A stretch of 64,000 nt of DNA. It comes from Wolbachia endosymbiont of Meromenopon meropis (GTDB taxonomy: Bacteria; Pseudomonadota; Alphaproteobacteria; Rickettsiales; Anaplasmataceae). Below are positions 9,264-19,304 of this stretch, piece by piece. The stretch covers positions 251,645-315,644 of the forward strand of contig JAJETZ010000001.1 of the NCBI GenBank assembly GCA_029784595.1. Direction: 5' to 3'. Every line of letters starts with the position of its first letter. Position 1 is the first letter of the stretch. Both the position numbers and the translations under genes were made by a program. The notes under the pieces were generated by a model, which worked only from the letters and a program-made list of their open reading frames with translations, was not told the DNA's origin and made no database searches.

Positions 9264-9452
9264 ATGGAATCACTACAAACTATCATGTCTAAAAAAAAAG
9301 ACGAAAGTATAAAAAAGAAACACGTATCAAGCGTATACTGTAATTTATCACGTAATAAAAGAATATTAAATAAAATTTATCAACGATGAAGAATTGAGAA
9401 GGAACATAGAATTAAACAAAAGCTCTTGCAATTGGTTTTGAGTTTAAACTAA
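9264..9452 (+). pseudogene. Possible decayed small gene interrupted by one TGA
   Basis: An ATG opens a frame of 41 codons (9264-9386, TGA at 9387-9389) rich in Lys and Arg. The same frame stays open for 20 more charged, helix-like codons to a TAA at 9450-9452. Reading the TGA as a mutated Trp codon would give one 62-codon frame. There is no Shine-Dalgarno sequence and I recognise no family. It could equally be a chance frame in AT-rich DNA, so confidence is low. Confidence 0.2.
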
Positions 9453-11074
9453 ATATAGTAATTCACAATAGAACTAAAATTTAAAATTTTATTCTAATTA
9501 AGAGTTAAAACTAATAACGAAAAATCTATTCCTAAATTTTATCATAAGAAAAAGTATTAGATCTATTCTAATTACATTTCTTCTTTTAGAAGAATAGTTA
9601 TCTAAAGATACTTTTATGAATGATTTGATACGAGTTTAAAACTCGTTCTTAAAACAAAAAATATTCAAATATATTAATGCTATTAAATAAAAAGTCTTTT
9701 TGAAAAATCTCTTTTATTTTGTATCAATTGCATTTTTTATCACTTATTCAAGCCTCTCTTTCTACCTTAATCGGATTTTTCTGAAAACGAATTAAATTAC
9801 TAATCTTCGTAAAATGAAGTATCATTAATTGCAACTTTTATCACAATTTTCTTGTCTTTAATTTTCAAAAAAACTGAATACTAGTACAATTTCATTTAAA
9901 GATGATTGTTCATCTATATGAATTAGATTTATTATGAATAATATAACTAGAATTGTTTCTTTAAATTTACTATAGATAGTATATATCTAGTAACATTAGA
10001 TAAATCTTAAAGAAGATTTACTTTAATAAAGTATTATAGTAATTTTTAGTTGTCTTGTGTAGTGCGATATATAACGCAAGTATTTATAGTAGTATTTTTG
10101 CATTAAAAAAAATAAGTAATTTATAATTAAACTTACTAAAATAACAAAAATTGTCATCATTAGAATGAGTCATTTAGTTTTTTTCTATTCTTGTATTTTT
10201 TATAATTTATATTAAAGATCTATAATATGGAATAATTATCTATTTACTTTAAAAACGCTAATTATTACATATACTTATATGTTCAAAGTTGTCTTTTGCT
10301 TGCAATATAAGTAAACTTTTTAAATATTCAGATGTAGGGTTTATCTGCATTTAATGCATTTAAGCTGTCCAAATACGTATTCTTTGAATAGAGCATTATA
10401 TTTTTTCGTATTTATAACTTTACGTAAAAATTTCTTTACTTAATCATTATCTATTGTTCATTTATGAATTTATTTAAATTTCAACTTAAATAAAATTTAA
10501 TTTAAATTATTCCTCATCTATGCAATTCTAAATAGAGAAAGTATATCAATTATAAATTGCACTATAAAATCGCTTTTTCTGATTTGATAACTATCAATTG
10601 AAAAAAAAATTGCAGCTTCTTTTTATATTAGATGAGTTGTTTTCAGCAATCATCACTTAAAAGCAATCAAGAAGATACTACTAAGTATAGTAGTAGATAA
10701 CGATTTGTAATTTTAAAACTATTTAAAAACATTACCTTGATAATATCTTAGTGTAATATCATACAATCCAGCAAAAAACTCTCTCATTTTATTTCTTTCT
10801 TCAACGTTTCGTGATTAGAAAAAAGTTAACTTTATCAACCGCAAAATGAAGAACTCTACAATAAAGTAAAAAATAAATAATTCTATTCATTAATAACATA
10901 TGTTATAAATTATATAACTAATTTTTCTACTACTTATGTGTTATTAGGAATAATTTTTCTTGTAACTCTTTATTTTTTTTAAAGTAACAATATCTTGGAT
11001 AGATGATATGTAAATATATTTGCAATGGCTTAGCTCTATGATTATTACTATCATAGTGCAACAGATTATATTCT

Positions 11075-11103
11075 TTGACATCTAAAAATTGTTTTGTTAT
11101 AAA
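11075..11103 (+). promoter_or_regulatory. Sigma-70 promoter, probably for hemB
   Basis: A perfect -35 TTGACA (11075-11080) is separated by 17 bases from TATAAA (11098-11103, five of six consensus bases). Transcription would begin near 11110, giving hemB an untranslated leader of about 225 bases. No gene lies between the promoter and hemB. Confidence 0.55.
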
Positions 11104-11336
11104 ATTTACTCCAATAGGAAATTTACAAGCTGTATTTTTTAAATAAAATAAAAATTATACCAATCTTTATTTTGTCATTTAGAACTCAAACAAGACGTGA
11201 AAATTTATTTTATTAGCAAAGATATTGCTTTTTTATTTAAAAAATAATACCATCAGATAAGACTTTAAATATTAATGAAAATTTCAATTAGTTCTTCTAT
11301 CAAATAGAAAATTCTGTATATAGCGTAAAAAGTGCA

Positions 11337-12341
11337 ATGTTTCATTTTCCAAACACACGTCTAAGACGTAAACGTTCAAGTAGATGGATTCGCGATTTAA
11401 CAAGCGAAAATATTTTATCAGTGAAAGATTTGATTTTTCCTTTATTTGTACACAATAAAAAAGAAACAATTGAGCCGATTCCTGGCTTATGTGATCTGAA
11501 ATGCTATTCAATAGATGGATTAGTTTGTATGGCTCAAGAGGCTGAGAATCTAGGAATTAATGCTATTGCAATCTTTCCTGTAATTGAAAGCAAATTAAAA
11601 TCTAAAAATGCCGAAGAAGCATACAACGTTAATAATTTAATCTGCAAAGCAATTCGTGCTGTAAAATCAAATGTGCCAGATATTGGCATAATAGCGGATG
11701 TTGCACTTGATCCATATACTATTCATGGCCATGATGGCATTTTAAAAAACAATCAAATAGACGTGGAAAACGATAAAACTATATCAGTTTTACTAAGGGG
11801 AGCGCTTGCTTTAGCAAAAGCAGGATGCGATATAATTGCTCCATCCGATATGATGGATGGCAGAGTAGGTAAAATAAGAAGATCGTTGGATGATCATGGT
11901 TTTCAGAATGTATCAATACTATCTTATGCAGTGAAATATTGCTCAAGTTTCTATACGCCATTTAGGCAAATTGTTGGTTCATTTGCGAAATTCGATTCAA
12001 TTGATAAAAGTGGTTATCAAATGGATTGTAGAAATGCAAGAGAAGCAATTTGCGAAGTTGAAATGGATATAAATGAAGGCGCAGATTTCATCATGATAAA
12101 ACCAGGTTTGCCATATTTAGACATAATAAAGACAGCAAGAGATAAGTTTAATTTTCCTATTTTTGCATATCAAGTAAGTGGTGAATACGCAATGATAAAA
12201 GCTGCAACAAACAATGGCTGGTTAAACTATGACAAAGTAATTTATGAATCCTTAATTAGTTTTAAACGAGCAGGTGTAAATGCAATATTTACCTATGCTG
12301 CTCTTGATGTTGCGAAAAGTTTAGCGTCTATTCAAAGATAG
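11337..12341 (+). CDS. hemB: Delta-aminolevulinic acid dehydratase (porphobilinogen synthase)
   Basis: Condenses two molecules of 5-aminolevulinate to porphobilinogen in haem synthesis. Both Schiff-base lysines are present: Lys200 in VKYCSSFYTPFR and Lys255 in FIMIKPGLPYLD. The metal-site segment reads DVALDPYTIHGHDG (121-134). Asp replaces the zinc-binding cysteines of the E. coli type, so this belongs to the magnesium-dependent, zinc-free alphaproteobacterial class. At 334 residues it is full length. The start is the first ATG of the frame and fits the family N terminus (RLRRKRSSRWIRDL). The gene is single, in the plus direction, with a near-consensus promoter about 235 bases upstream and uvrC converging from the other side. 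Confidence 0.97.
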   Translation: MFHFPNTRLRRKRSSRWIRDLTSENILSVKDLIFPLFVHNKKETIEPIPGLCDLKCYSIDGLVCMAQEAENLGINAIAIFPVIESKLKSKNAEEAYNVNNLICKAIRAVKSNVPDIGIIADVALDPYTIHGHDGILKNNQIDVENDKTISVLLRGALALAKAGCDIIAPSDMMDGRVGKIRRSLDDHGFQNVSILSYAVKYCSSFYTPFRQIVGSFAKFDSIDKSGYQMDCRNAREAICEVEMDINEGADFIMIKPGLPYLDIIKTARDKFNFPIFAYQVSGEYAMIKAATNNGWLNYDKVIYESLISFKRAGVNAIFTYAALDVAKSLASIQR

Positions 12342-13745
12342 ATTCTAAAGAAATATAAGCATAAAACACTTTAAACCTTAGTTTTTAGGAAAGTATTTCT
12401 CTTTATTTAACTAAAAATTTAACCAATAATTTCATTATTACTATCTATTCATATTAGTTTAATAAATATTATTGCTGATTTTATCAATAAGTATTAGTCA
12501 ATTTTAATTGATAAAAAGGCTTATCTCTAATATAAAAACTATATCTTAATATATTATTAAATTTTCAAATTCTCCTTAGAAGACACTAAAAAATCTTAAA
12601 GATGAGCAAAACAACATATAAACTACAATTTTATGAGATAAAATCTCACAATTTTGCAAAAAAAAAACTTAAGTTTAAAACACGAAAACAATCTATGTTT
12701 GAAAACATTTTATGATTTTATACCATAAAATTTTTTAGATTTCTTCACGATTAAAAAATAACAATACTACGCTACACTAACTAAATTAATTCTTCTTCGT
12801 ATAGAAAATGTATAAACATTTTTAAATAACCCAAAAACTAAACTAGTTTATAATTGTTGTGTTGCAATTGTATCAACAATGAACTAGTAGAATGCAATAA
12901 CTCATAAGTCAGATCACATATTAATTCATATTATATATGTGTATCAAATTAACACAAACCAAATTCTTTATTAAGACGACACATCAAAAAAAATGCCTAG
13001 AAAAATAAATTAATATTTGAACTTATTTTTTTCACAATTTTATACTTTCCTCACAACTTTGATTAAATTACAATCAAATCATAATAAAACTGATCTAGAA
13101 AATACGATTTTGGTAAATCGATAAAAGTTTTATAAAAACTCAGTAACATTTTTTTTGCTTTACAAAAAGTCAAAAAAAAAAATAAGTAAGCGCTGAAGCG
13201 CTTATAAATATTCAAATATTATCCTACTCACATTCTTCTTTTAGAAAAATTAAGAACGTCTTATTCTTCGATAGAATTAAAATTCTATCACAATAAAACG
13301 CGTGTCTACCGACTTATCAAAAAAAATAATTCAAATATTACTTGAACTTCCCGTTATATAAAAATTTAAATTAAATAAAAAGCTATAGAAACTTTGTACT
13401 ATATTACATTAATAGTTAATTCAAAAATACAGAATGTATGCTACTTTTAGATGATTTTAATATCAGTATTCTATAATACTCAAAGCAGAGTTTTGCTCAA
13501 AAAAACTCCTGTCTAAAGAAAAGAAAAAATTGAAAAAACTATCATGTACAACAACATTGGATGTGAATATCTCTAAAAAAATCAAGAAATAATTAGTAGT
13601 ACAAAAGGCAAGTTGGCCAATCAATTAAATAATAAAATTGTTTAAATAAGATAAAAGATGCAGTCACACCACACCTACTTCTAATTTGAAGACAAGAATT
13701 CAAAGTAATTTGTTTACTCTAAATATCTATAAGTCAATTCTTTCT
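12342..13745. other. 1.4-kb convergent intergenic region
   Basis: This gap lies between the 3' ends of hemB and uvrC. It holds two clean hairpins. One (13187-13204) is a minus-strand terminator listed separately. The other is GATAGAAT (13270-13277) / ATTCTATC (13282-13289), with no T-run on either side. No gene or remnant was recognised. Confidence 0.5.
13168..13204 (-). terminator. Intrinsic terminator of the uvrC transcript
   Basis: TAAGCGC (13187-13193) and GCGCTTA (13198-13204) form a perfect 7-bp stem with a four-base loop, unusually GC-rich for this DNA. Read on the minus strand, the stem is followed after a few bases by a run of about eleven T. It would end the minus-strand pgpA-like/glyQ/glyS/uvrC transcript about 540 bases after the uvrC stop codon. 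Confidence 0.65.
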
Positions 13746-15554
13746 TTATCCTGACCTCAAATGTTCTAGGACAGATTTTGCAAGTTGTTTACTAATTTTA
13801 GCTATATTTTGAATTTCGTCCAAAGAAGCATTGCTTATGTTTTTTATTGAGCCAAAATGAGATATCAATGCATTTTCTCTTTTGTTGCCAATACCAGCTA
13901 TTTTACCCAGCTGTGAAGTAAAAATTTGTTTATCACGCTTTTTTCTGTGCAAAGTTAATGCAAAACGATGAGCCTCATTACGTAATAATTGTAAATAAAG
14001 CATAACCTTACTATCATTTTTTAAAGTAAATTCTTTTCTGTTGGGCATGTAAAATTTCTCATTTCCTGCATTACGATAGAGACCCTTTGACATGCAAGCA
14101 AAAGGAATATTTACATTTAATGTTTTTAACACATTTCTTACTACAGAAACATGTCCAGCCCCACCATCAATTAATAAAAAATCAGGAATTATGTGTTTTA
14201 TCTTGCCAGAAAAACGTCTCATTAATACTTCTTTCATCATCTTATAATCATCGCCTAATATTTTCTCTTTTATAGTAAATTTTTTATATTCATTTTTTAA
14301 AAAACCTTCCTGCCCCACAACAATCATCACACCAACTTGATAATTTCCAGAGATATGACTATTATCATAGACTTCGATACGTTTCGGAACGCTTGATAAC
14401 AAAAAAACTTTGCTAAGTTCTTCAAGTTTTTCTAGGATATTTTTAGAATCAATAAGCTTTTGTTTCAGACTATGTCGACAATTATCTCGAACGAACTTCA
14501 ATAAGTTATGTTCTTTTTCATTTTTTGCATAACAAACTTTTATTGATTTTTGAGTAACGTTATTTATCGCTCGTTCGATAATTTCTTCATCTGTAACAAA
14601 ATCAGGAACGTAAATTTGTGCTGGAGGTATGTTAGATAAATTATACAAATTAATTAGAAAAGTAGATAAAATTTCGTTATCTGAGTAGATATTGCAGTTC
14701 TCTACAAAGTAAGGAGTACTTCCATAATTATCTTTATCTCTAAATGATAATACGCCAATGCATGCCAAATCCCCTTCGCATACTACACCAAAAAAATCTG
14801 CATCTTTTTCAAAAGAAAAATCCGTTCTCTGCGTTTGAATTTCCTCAAGAAATTTTATTCGATCTCTACATACAGCAGCAAGTTCATAATTTTTCTCACT
14901 ACTGTATTTTTTCATTTTAAAAAGCAATTGTTCTTTCACCTTCTTATCTCTTCCGAGCAATGTATCTCGTGCTTGCTTTACTGATTGATAATAATCATCT
15001 TTCGTAATTTTATTTATGCACGGTGCTGAACACCGCTTAACCTGATATTCAAGGCATGGTCTTTTTGCCAAGGCAAAATATCGATCTGAACATATTCTCA
15101 AGAGAAAAGCTTTTTGTAATGACAATATAGTCTGCTTAACAGAATCGCTAGATAAAAATGGTCCGTAGTAATGAAATCCGTCCTTTTTAAATTTACCCCT
15201 ATATCGCACTATTCTTGGATAATCGTGTTTGGAAATTGTTATGTAAGGATAGGATTTGCCATCCTTGAATACAATATTATAAGGAGGCTTCAATGATTTT
15301 ATTAACTGTACCTCAAAAAGCAGCGCATCTACTTCGTTTTTAGTGAGAAAAGTTTCAATTCTGAGAACTTGCGAAAGCATAACTTTGATTCGTTCAGAAA
15401 GGCTCTCAAGTCTAAGGTAGCTAGATAACCTCAATTTTAAATTTTTTGCTTTTCCAACATATAAAACTTTATCTTTATCCCCTATCATCTTATATACTCC
15501 GCAAGACTGTGGGGAAGATTTGATCAATTTTTTTATCGCTTGAATATTTATCAT
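13746..15554 (-). CDS. uvrC: Excinuclease ABC subunit C
   Basis: Makes both incisions around a DNA lesion in nucleotide excision repair, together with UvrA and UvrB. The 602-residue protein has the full domain order. The N-terminal GIY-YIG nuclease comes first (GVYKMIGDKDKVLYVGKAKN). A four-cysteine-like region follows (CLEYQVKRCSAPC), then a UVR helix pair that binds UvrB (about 205-240). Next is the RNase H-like 5' nuclease with IEVYDNSHISGN and DFLLIDGGAGH. Tandem helix-hairpin-helix motifs (IAGIGNKRENAL) end the protein. Its ATG overlaps the glyS stop codon as ATGA, so it is translationally coupled to glyS and last in the minus-strand operon. Confidence 0.97.
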   Translation of the reverse strand: MINIQAIKKLIKSSPQSCGVYKMIGDKDKVLYVGKAKNLKLRLSSYLRLESLSERIKVMLSQVLRIETFLTKNEVDALLFEVQLIKSLKPPYNIVFKDGKSYPYITISKHDYPRIVRYRGKFKKDGFHYYGPFLSSDSVKQTILSLQKAFLLRICSDRYFALAKRPCLEYQVKRCSAPCINKITKDDYYQSVKQARDTLLGRDKKVKEQLLFKMKKYSSEKNYELAAVCRDRIKFLEEIQTQRTDFSFEKDADFFGVVCEGDLACIGVLSFRDKDNYGSTPYFVENCNIYSDNEILSTFLINLYNLSNIPPAQIYVPDFVTDEEIIERAINNVTQKSIKVCYAKNEKEHNLLKFVRDNCRHSLKQKLIDSKNILEKLEELSKVFLLSSVPKRIEVYDNSHISGNYQVGVMIVVGQEGFLKNEYKKFTIKEKILGDDYKMMKEVLMRRFSGKIKHIIPDFLLIDGGAGHVSVVRNVLKTLNVNIPFACMSKGLYRNAGNEKFYMPNRKEFTLKNDSKVMLYLQLLRNEAHRFALTLHRKKRDKQIFTSQLGKIAGIGNKRENALISHFGSIKNISNASLDEIQNIAKISKQLAKSVLEHLRSG

Positions 15555-17656
15555 TTCTTGAATTTTACAAAATCAAAATTTGCTACCAAATGAAAAATTG
15601 AAATAACGCTTGTAAGTAAGAATAATCTATTTTTTCTTAGCGTATTAGAGTCGCAATTAATTTTTACGTTATCCATGAATTGATTTACAAATGGGATAAA
15701 GACATTAAGTTCATCAAGTGCTATATTAAAGCAGCCATTTTCTATTGCTTGCTTAATGTTTTTATAAACAATCACAGCGCTATTTGATAGCGCTATTTCT
15801 TTATTATCAATTAAAAATTTCTTTTTATAAAACGCACTGTAAATAGTGTTATCATTTTTCTCGGCTCTATTAATTATATTACTAACTCTCTTATAAGTAT
15901 TCAGAATCTGTTTACCTTTAAGTGTATTAAGATAATTGTCTAACACAACAGCTCTCTTTTTTACTGACAATAGATCATCAACATGATTATTATATAATAT
16001 TGAACTTATAACATCTGGCTTTATACCTTCGTTTCTTAAAATAACCTTAAATTTATCCAAAAAGAATTTAAAAGCTACTTCTAAAATTTTCTCCTTCATT
16101 CTATGAAATTGATCAAATTGTTCCATATTAAAAACTGATCTAGATTCCAAATATAGAGATACTGATTTATCTATCAATAACTTAAGTGGAATATGTAAAC
16201 TATTCTCTAATATTGTTCTAATGACACCAATTGCCATTCTTCGTAAACCAAACTGATCATATGAACCAGAAATTTTTTTATTTATTGCAATCAAACCAAT
16301 TAAACTATCTATTTTATCAGCAATAGCCACACTAATCGAAGTAGGAGATTTGGCACACTCTTGCTCCAATTTAATTGGCTTATAATGCTCAGTTATAGCT
16401 TCAATTATTTCATCATCTTCTTCAGAACAAGAAGCATAATATCCACCTATCGTTCCTTGTAGTTCTGGAAATTCTCTTACCATTGATGTTGCAAGATCTG
16501 CTTTTGCTAAATAAGCAGCACGCTCAACCTTAATTAGAGAAGCACGTGGAACATATATAGCTATATATTTCGACAAAGTCACGATGCGCTTCACTTTTTC
16601 TCCAACGCTACCGAGATGGGTATGAAACAATATCGAATCTAATTTTTCAACATAAAAATCTAAATTTTTCCTTTTATCCTGAGATATCAAAAACTTGGCA
16701 TCAGCAAGACGTGCTTCTAATATTGCTTCATACCCTCTAACAACAACATTATTATTAATATTAACGACAGTAACAAAATGAGAAATTCTTCCCTCGTTAC
16801 TCAAAGCAAGATACCTTTGCTGCATATTAATTATGCTAAGAATTACTGCTCTAGGTAGTTCAGAGGATTTTTCTTGATCTACCTTACCAAATAATACAAT
16901 AGGCCATTCTACAAGCCCCGTTAATTCATTCAATAAATGATCATTTATTTCAAGTTGTAAACTATGCTCTTTAATAAACTGATTGATTTGATCAAGTATA
17001 ATTTTTTTTCTCTTATCTCTCTGCAAAATAACATTATTGCTTTCCATTAATGAGAAATAGTGTTCGGGTGTTTTTGGAATGAGCGGCGCCGTACTATTTG
17101 AGAAAAATCTATGACCAAACGTTAAATTACATGCTTTAATTCCTGCAAAAGACACAGGTATAATCTGATTATCTAAAATACATAAAATGTTTTGAATTGG
17201 TCTAATCCACTTTTCTTTTCCTTCGTTCCATCTCATACTTCTTTTCCAAGAAAAATTTTTCAGCATCTCCTCTAGTAAATTTTTAAAAAATTCTTGAGTA
17301 TCAAATGAGCAACAATCTTTCTTGACAAAGAAAAATTTTGCATTACCTACCTTGCGAATAAATAAATCCGATTCACTTTTTTTATTCTTTCTTAAAAAAC
17401 TCTCAATTACGTCTTTTTGTACATTAATATTTGGTCCTTTAATCTCATTATTAGAACTATTAAATTCAGAAATGCTAATATTTTTGATAAAAAGAGTAAT
17501 ACGACGTGCAGTTACAAAGACTTCCATAGAAGAGAATCTAATAACATTTTTACTGAAAATATTATTAATATAACCTTTAATCTGAGATGCAGCTAGGCTT
17601 TGCATTCTTGGTGGTATTTCTTCTGAAATACATTCAAATAACAATTGCGACAACAT
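15551..17656 (-). CDS. glyS: Glycyl-tRNA synthetase beta subunit
   Basis: Beta chain of the bacterial alpha2-beta2 glycyl-tRNA synthetase. It binds tRNA-Gly and is needed for charging. The 701-residue length is usual. The N terminus LLFECISEEIPPRM and the segments WEGxxRW-like SMRWNEGKEKWIRPI, GLVEWP and FPELQGTIGGYYA are typical, as is a C-terminal DALR-like helical anticodon domain. It begins 3 bases after the glyQ stop and overlaps uvrC by 4 bases, so alpha, beta and uvrC form one transcript. Confidence 0.96.
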   Translation of the reverse strand: MLSQLLFECISEEIPPRMQSLAASQIKGYINNIFSKNVIRFSSMEVFVTARRITLFIKNISISEFNSSNNEIKGPNINVQKDVIESFLRKNKKSESDLFIRKVGNAKFFFVKKDCCSFDTQEFFKNLLEEMLKNFSWKRSMRWNEGKEKWIRPIQNILCILDNQIIPVSFAGIKACNLTFGHRFFSNSTAPLIPKTPEHYFSLMESNNVILQRDKRKKIILDQINQFIKEHSLQLEINDHLLNELTGLVEWPIVLFGKVDQEKSSELPRAVILSIINMQQRYLALSNEGRISHFVTVVNINNNVVVRGYEAILEARLADAKFLISQDKRKNLDFYVEKLDSILFHTHLGSVGEKVKRIVTLSKYIAIYVPRASLIKVERAAYLAKADLATSMVREFPELQGTIGGYYASCSEEDDEIIEAITEHYKPIKLEQECAKSPTSISVAIADKIDSLIGLIAINKKISGSYDQFGLRRMAIGVIRTILENSLHIPLKLLIDKSVSLYLESRSVFNMEQFDQFHRMKEKILEVAFKFFLDKFKVILRNEGIKPDVISSILYNNHVDDLLSVKKRAVVLDNYLNTLKGKQILNTYKRVSNIINRAEKNDNTIYSAFYKKKFLIDNKEIALSNSAVIVYKNIKQAIENGCFNIALDELNVFIPFVNQFMDNVKINCDSNTLRKNRLFLLTSVISIFHLVANFDFVKFKK

Positions 17657-17659
17657 ATA

Positions 17660-18520
17660 TTATTTACTGATATATAATTCACAACATTTTTTTGTCAGCT
17701 CTCTAATTCTACTAATATACACTGTACGTTCATTAACACCAAGCACACCTCTTGCATCAAGTAAATTAAGTAGATGGCTAGTTTTAACACATTGATCATA
17801 AGCTGCTACTGGCAATTTTTTTTCAATAAGAAATTGACATAGTTTTTCAGTATGCTCAAACTGCAGTTGTACTGTCTTAGTGTCATAATAATCGAGTGCA
17901 AGATAAGAAAACTCATATTCTCTTTGTTTAAAAATATCCCCATAAGTAGTACTGCTACTATTCCAGATTATATCATAAACATTACTAACACCTTGTATGC
18001 ACATCGCTAAACGTTCTAGTCCATATGCTACTTCTCCAGGAATTATTTTACAATCAATACCTCCTACCTGCTGTATATAAGTAAGCTGTGTTATCTCCAT
18101 TCCATTGCATATAACTTCCCATCCAAGTCCAAATGCACCAACACTTGGATTTTCCCAATCATCTTCAACAAATTTGATATCATATTTTTCAGTAGATATA
18201 CCAAGAGCATTAAGACTACTTAAGTAAACATCCTGTAAATTATTGCCAGAAGGCTTGATTACCACTTGATATTGATGGTGTTGATATAGGCGATTAGGAC
18301 TATTACCATAACGTCCGTCTGCTGGTCTAATCACAGGCTGCAAATACGCAATTTTTGTTGGCTTTGTATCAATTGCCGACATAATTGTTGCAGGATGAAG
18401 CGTTCCGGCTCCCACTTCAGATGTATAAGGATGTAATATAGTGCATCCCCTACCAATCCAAAAATTCTGCAATTCTTTTATTATGTTCTGTAGATCCACA
18501 CAAACCGCATACCCTATCAT
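17660..18520 (-). CDS. glyQ: Glycyl-tRNA synthetase alpha subunit
   Basis: Catalytic class II subunit that activates glycine and pairs with GlyS. The 286-residue protein has the highly conserved core: GCTILHPYTSEVGAGT, the motif 2 region with IRPADGRYGNSPNRLYQHHQYQV, VEDDWENPSVGAFGLGWEV and the motif 3 region GEVAYGLERLAM. The ATG adds a few residues before the usual first strand (DLQNIIKELQNFW). It is followed by glyS after 3 bases and preceded by the pgpA-like gene 37 bases upstream on the same strand. Confidence 0.97.
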   Translation of the reverse strand: MIGYAVCVDLQNIIKELQNFWIGRGCTILHPYTSEVGAGTLHPATIMSAIDTKPTKIAYLQPVIRPADGRYGNSPNRLYQHHQYQVVIKPSGNNLQDVYLSSLNALGISTEKYDIKFVEDDWENPSVGAFGLGWEVICNGMEITQLTYIQQVGGIDCKIIPGEVAYGLERLAMCIQGVSNVYDIIWNSSSTTYGDIFKQREYEFSYLALDYYDTKTVQLQFEHTEKLCQFLIEKKLPVAAYDQCVKTSHLLNLLDARGVLGVNERTVYISRIRELTKKCCELYISK

Positions 18521-18557
18521 ATTAAATATATATGCAAATACATATACTATTCAACAT

Positions 18558-19304
18558 CTATTTTTTTATGGTGTTACGTAAATAGTCACTCAAGATTATC
18601 GAGTTGTCTTTTAAAGATTGAATTATATTTTTATTTAAAATAATTGCATTATGCATAGTTAAATCGCAACATATAAATGCAGTCAGATACAATAAAACTA
18701 TCGCATAAAGCGCATGAAAAATCCCTTCAAATGTAATCGATATTGCATTATTATAACTTAACTGTATTGAGTTTATCGGCCAAGGTTTTATCACTTCTAT
18801 AATATTAAAGAATGCATAAGGTATGATAAAGAAAAAAAATAAATGCATAAAATCATTAAACCAAAATGGACATTGAAATATCTGCTTACATATACCACCA
18901 TAGAGTTTGCTCATAGCATGATAGATTGACATTATTGCTGGCATTGAAAACGCAACAGTCAACACCTGGCCTGATGCTATTTGTACCACTATATTTTCAC
19001 CACTATTTGCTGAAGCATCTTGAATATGAAAAATAGATATTCCGACTAGTTGGAGTGTTAACATAATTATTGCCAACCTCATAAAAACAGTAGCTACAAT
19101 TACACCAGAATTTGGCATTCTATATAGTAAAAAATCCCCCCCATATACGAGAACTAATACAATATCGGCAGCAAATAATATTAAAAAAGAAGACCAATAA
19201 TTCTGCCAACTTGGCAAATACCCTACTCCAAAAAAAGAACTCACCATTTTAGCGGGAAAAACTCTGCCCAATATCTTGCCCAAAACTATCCAAAAAATTT
19301 CCAC
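18558..19304 (-). CDS. PgpA-like membrane protein with degenerate catalytic motifs
   Basis: A homologue of phosphatidylglycerophosphatase A, which dephosphorylates PG-phosphate in the inner membrane, but probably not active as one. The fold is recognised from FFGVGYLP (24-31) and FFNIIEVIKPWPI (165-177), which match FGSGLSP and FRILDMWKPWPI of E. coli PgpA. The family's PGT after motif 1 is replaced (QNY). The acidic pair of motif 2 (IVWDE) reads IVVQI (105-109), the Arg of motif 3 is Asn, and the Asp-Asp of the last motif is Phe-Glu (192-193). At 248 residues it is longer than the usual 160-170, with about six membrane segments. The frame is intact, so it seems maintained. It heads the glyQ-glyS-uvrC run. 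Confidence 0.6.
   Translation of the reverse strand: MEIFWIVLGKILGRVFPAKMVSSFFGVGYLPSWQNYWSSFLILFAADIVLVLVYGGDFLLYRMPNSGVIVATVFMRLAIIMLTLQLVGISIFHIQDASANSGENIVVQIASGQVLTVAFSMPAIMSIYHAMSKLYGGICKQIFQCPFWFNDFMHLFFFFIIPYAFFNIIEVIKPWPINSIQLSYNNAISITFEGIFHALYAIVLLYLTAFICCDLTMHNAIILNKNIIQSLKDNSIILSDYLRNTIKK

Larger units (their letters stand above)
8822..11336. other. 2.5-kb AT-rich intergenic region
   Basis: The gap between ftsA and hemB holds no established gene. It contains one possible decayed small gene near 9264-9452 and, at its far end, a good sigma-70 promoter for hemB. An imperfect hairpin lies about 100 bases after ftsA (around 8930-8955) but has no T-run, so I do not call it a terminator. 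Confidence 0.45.
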
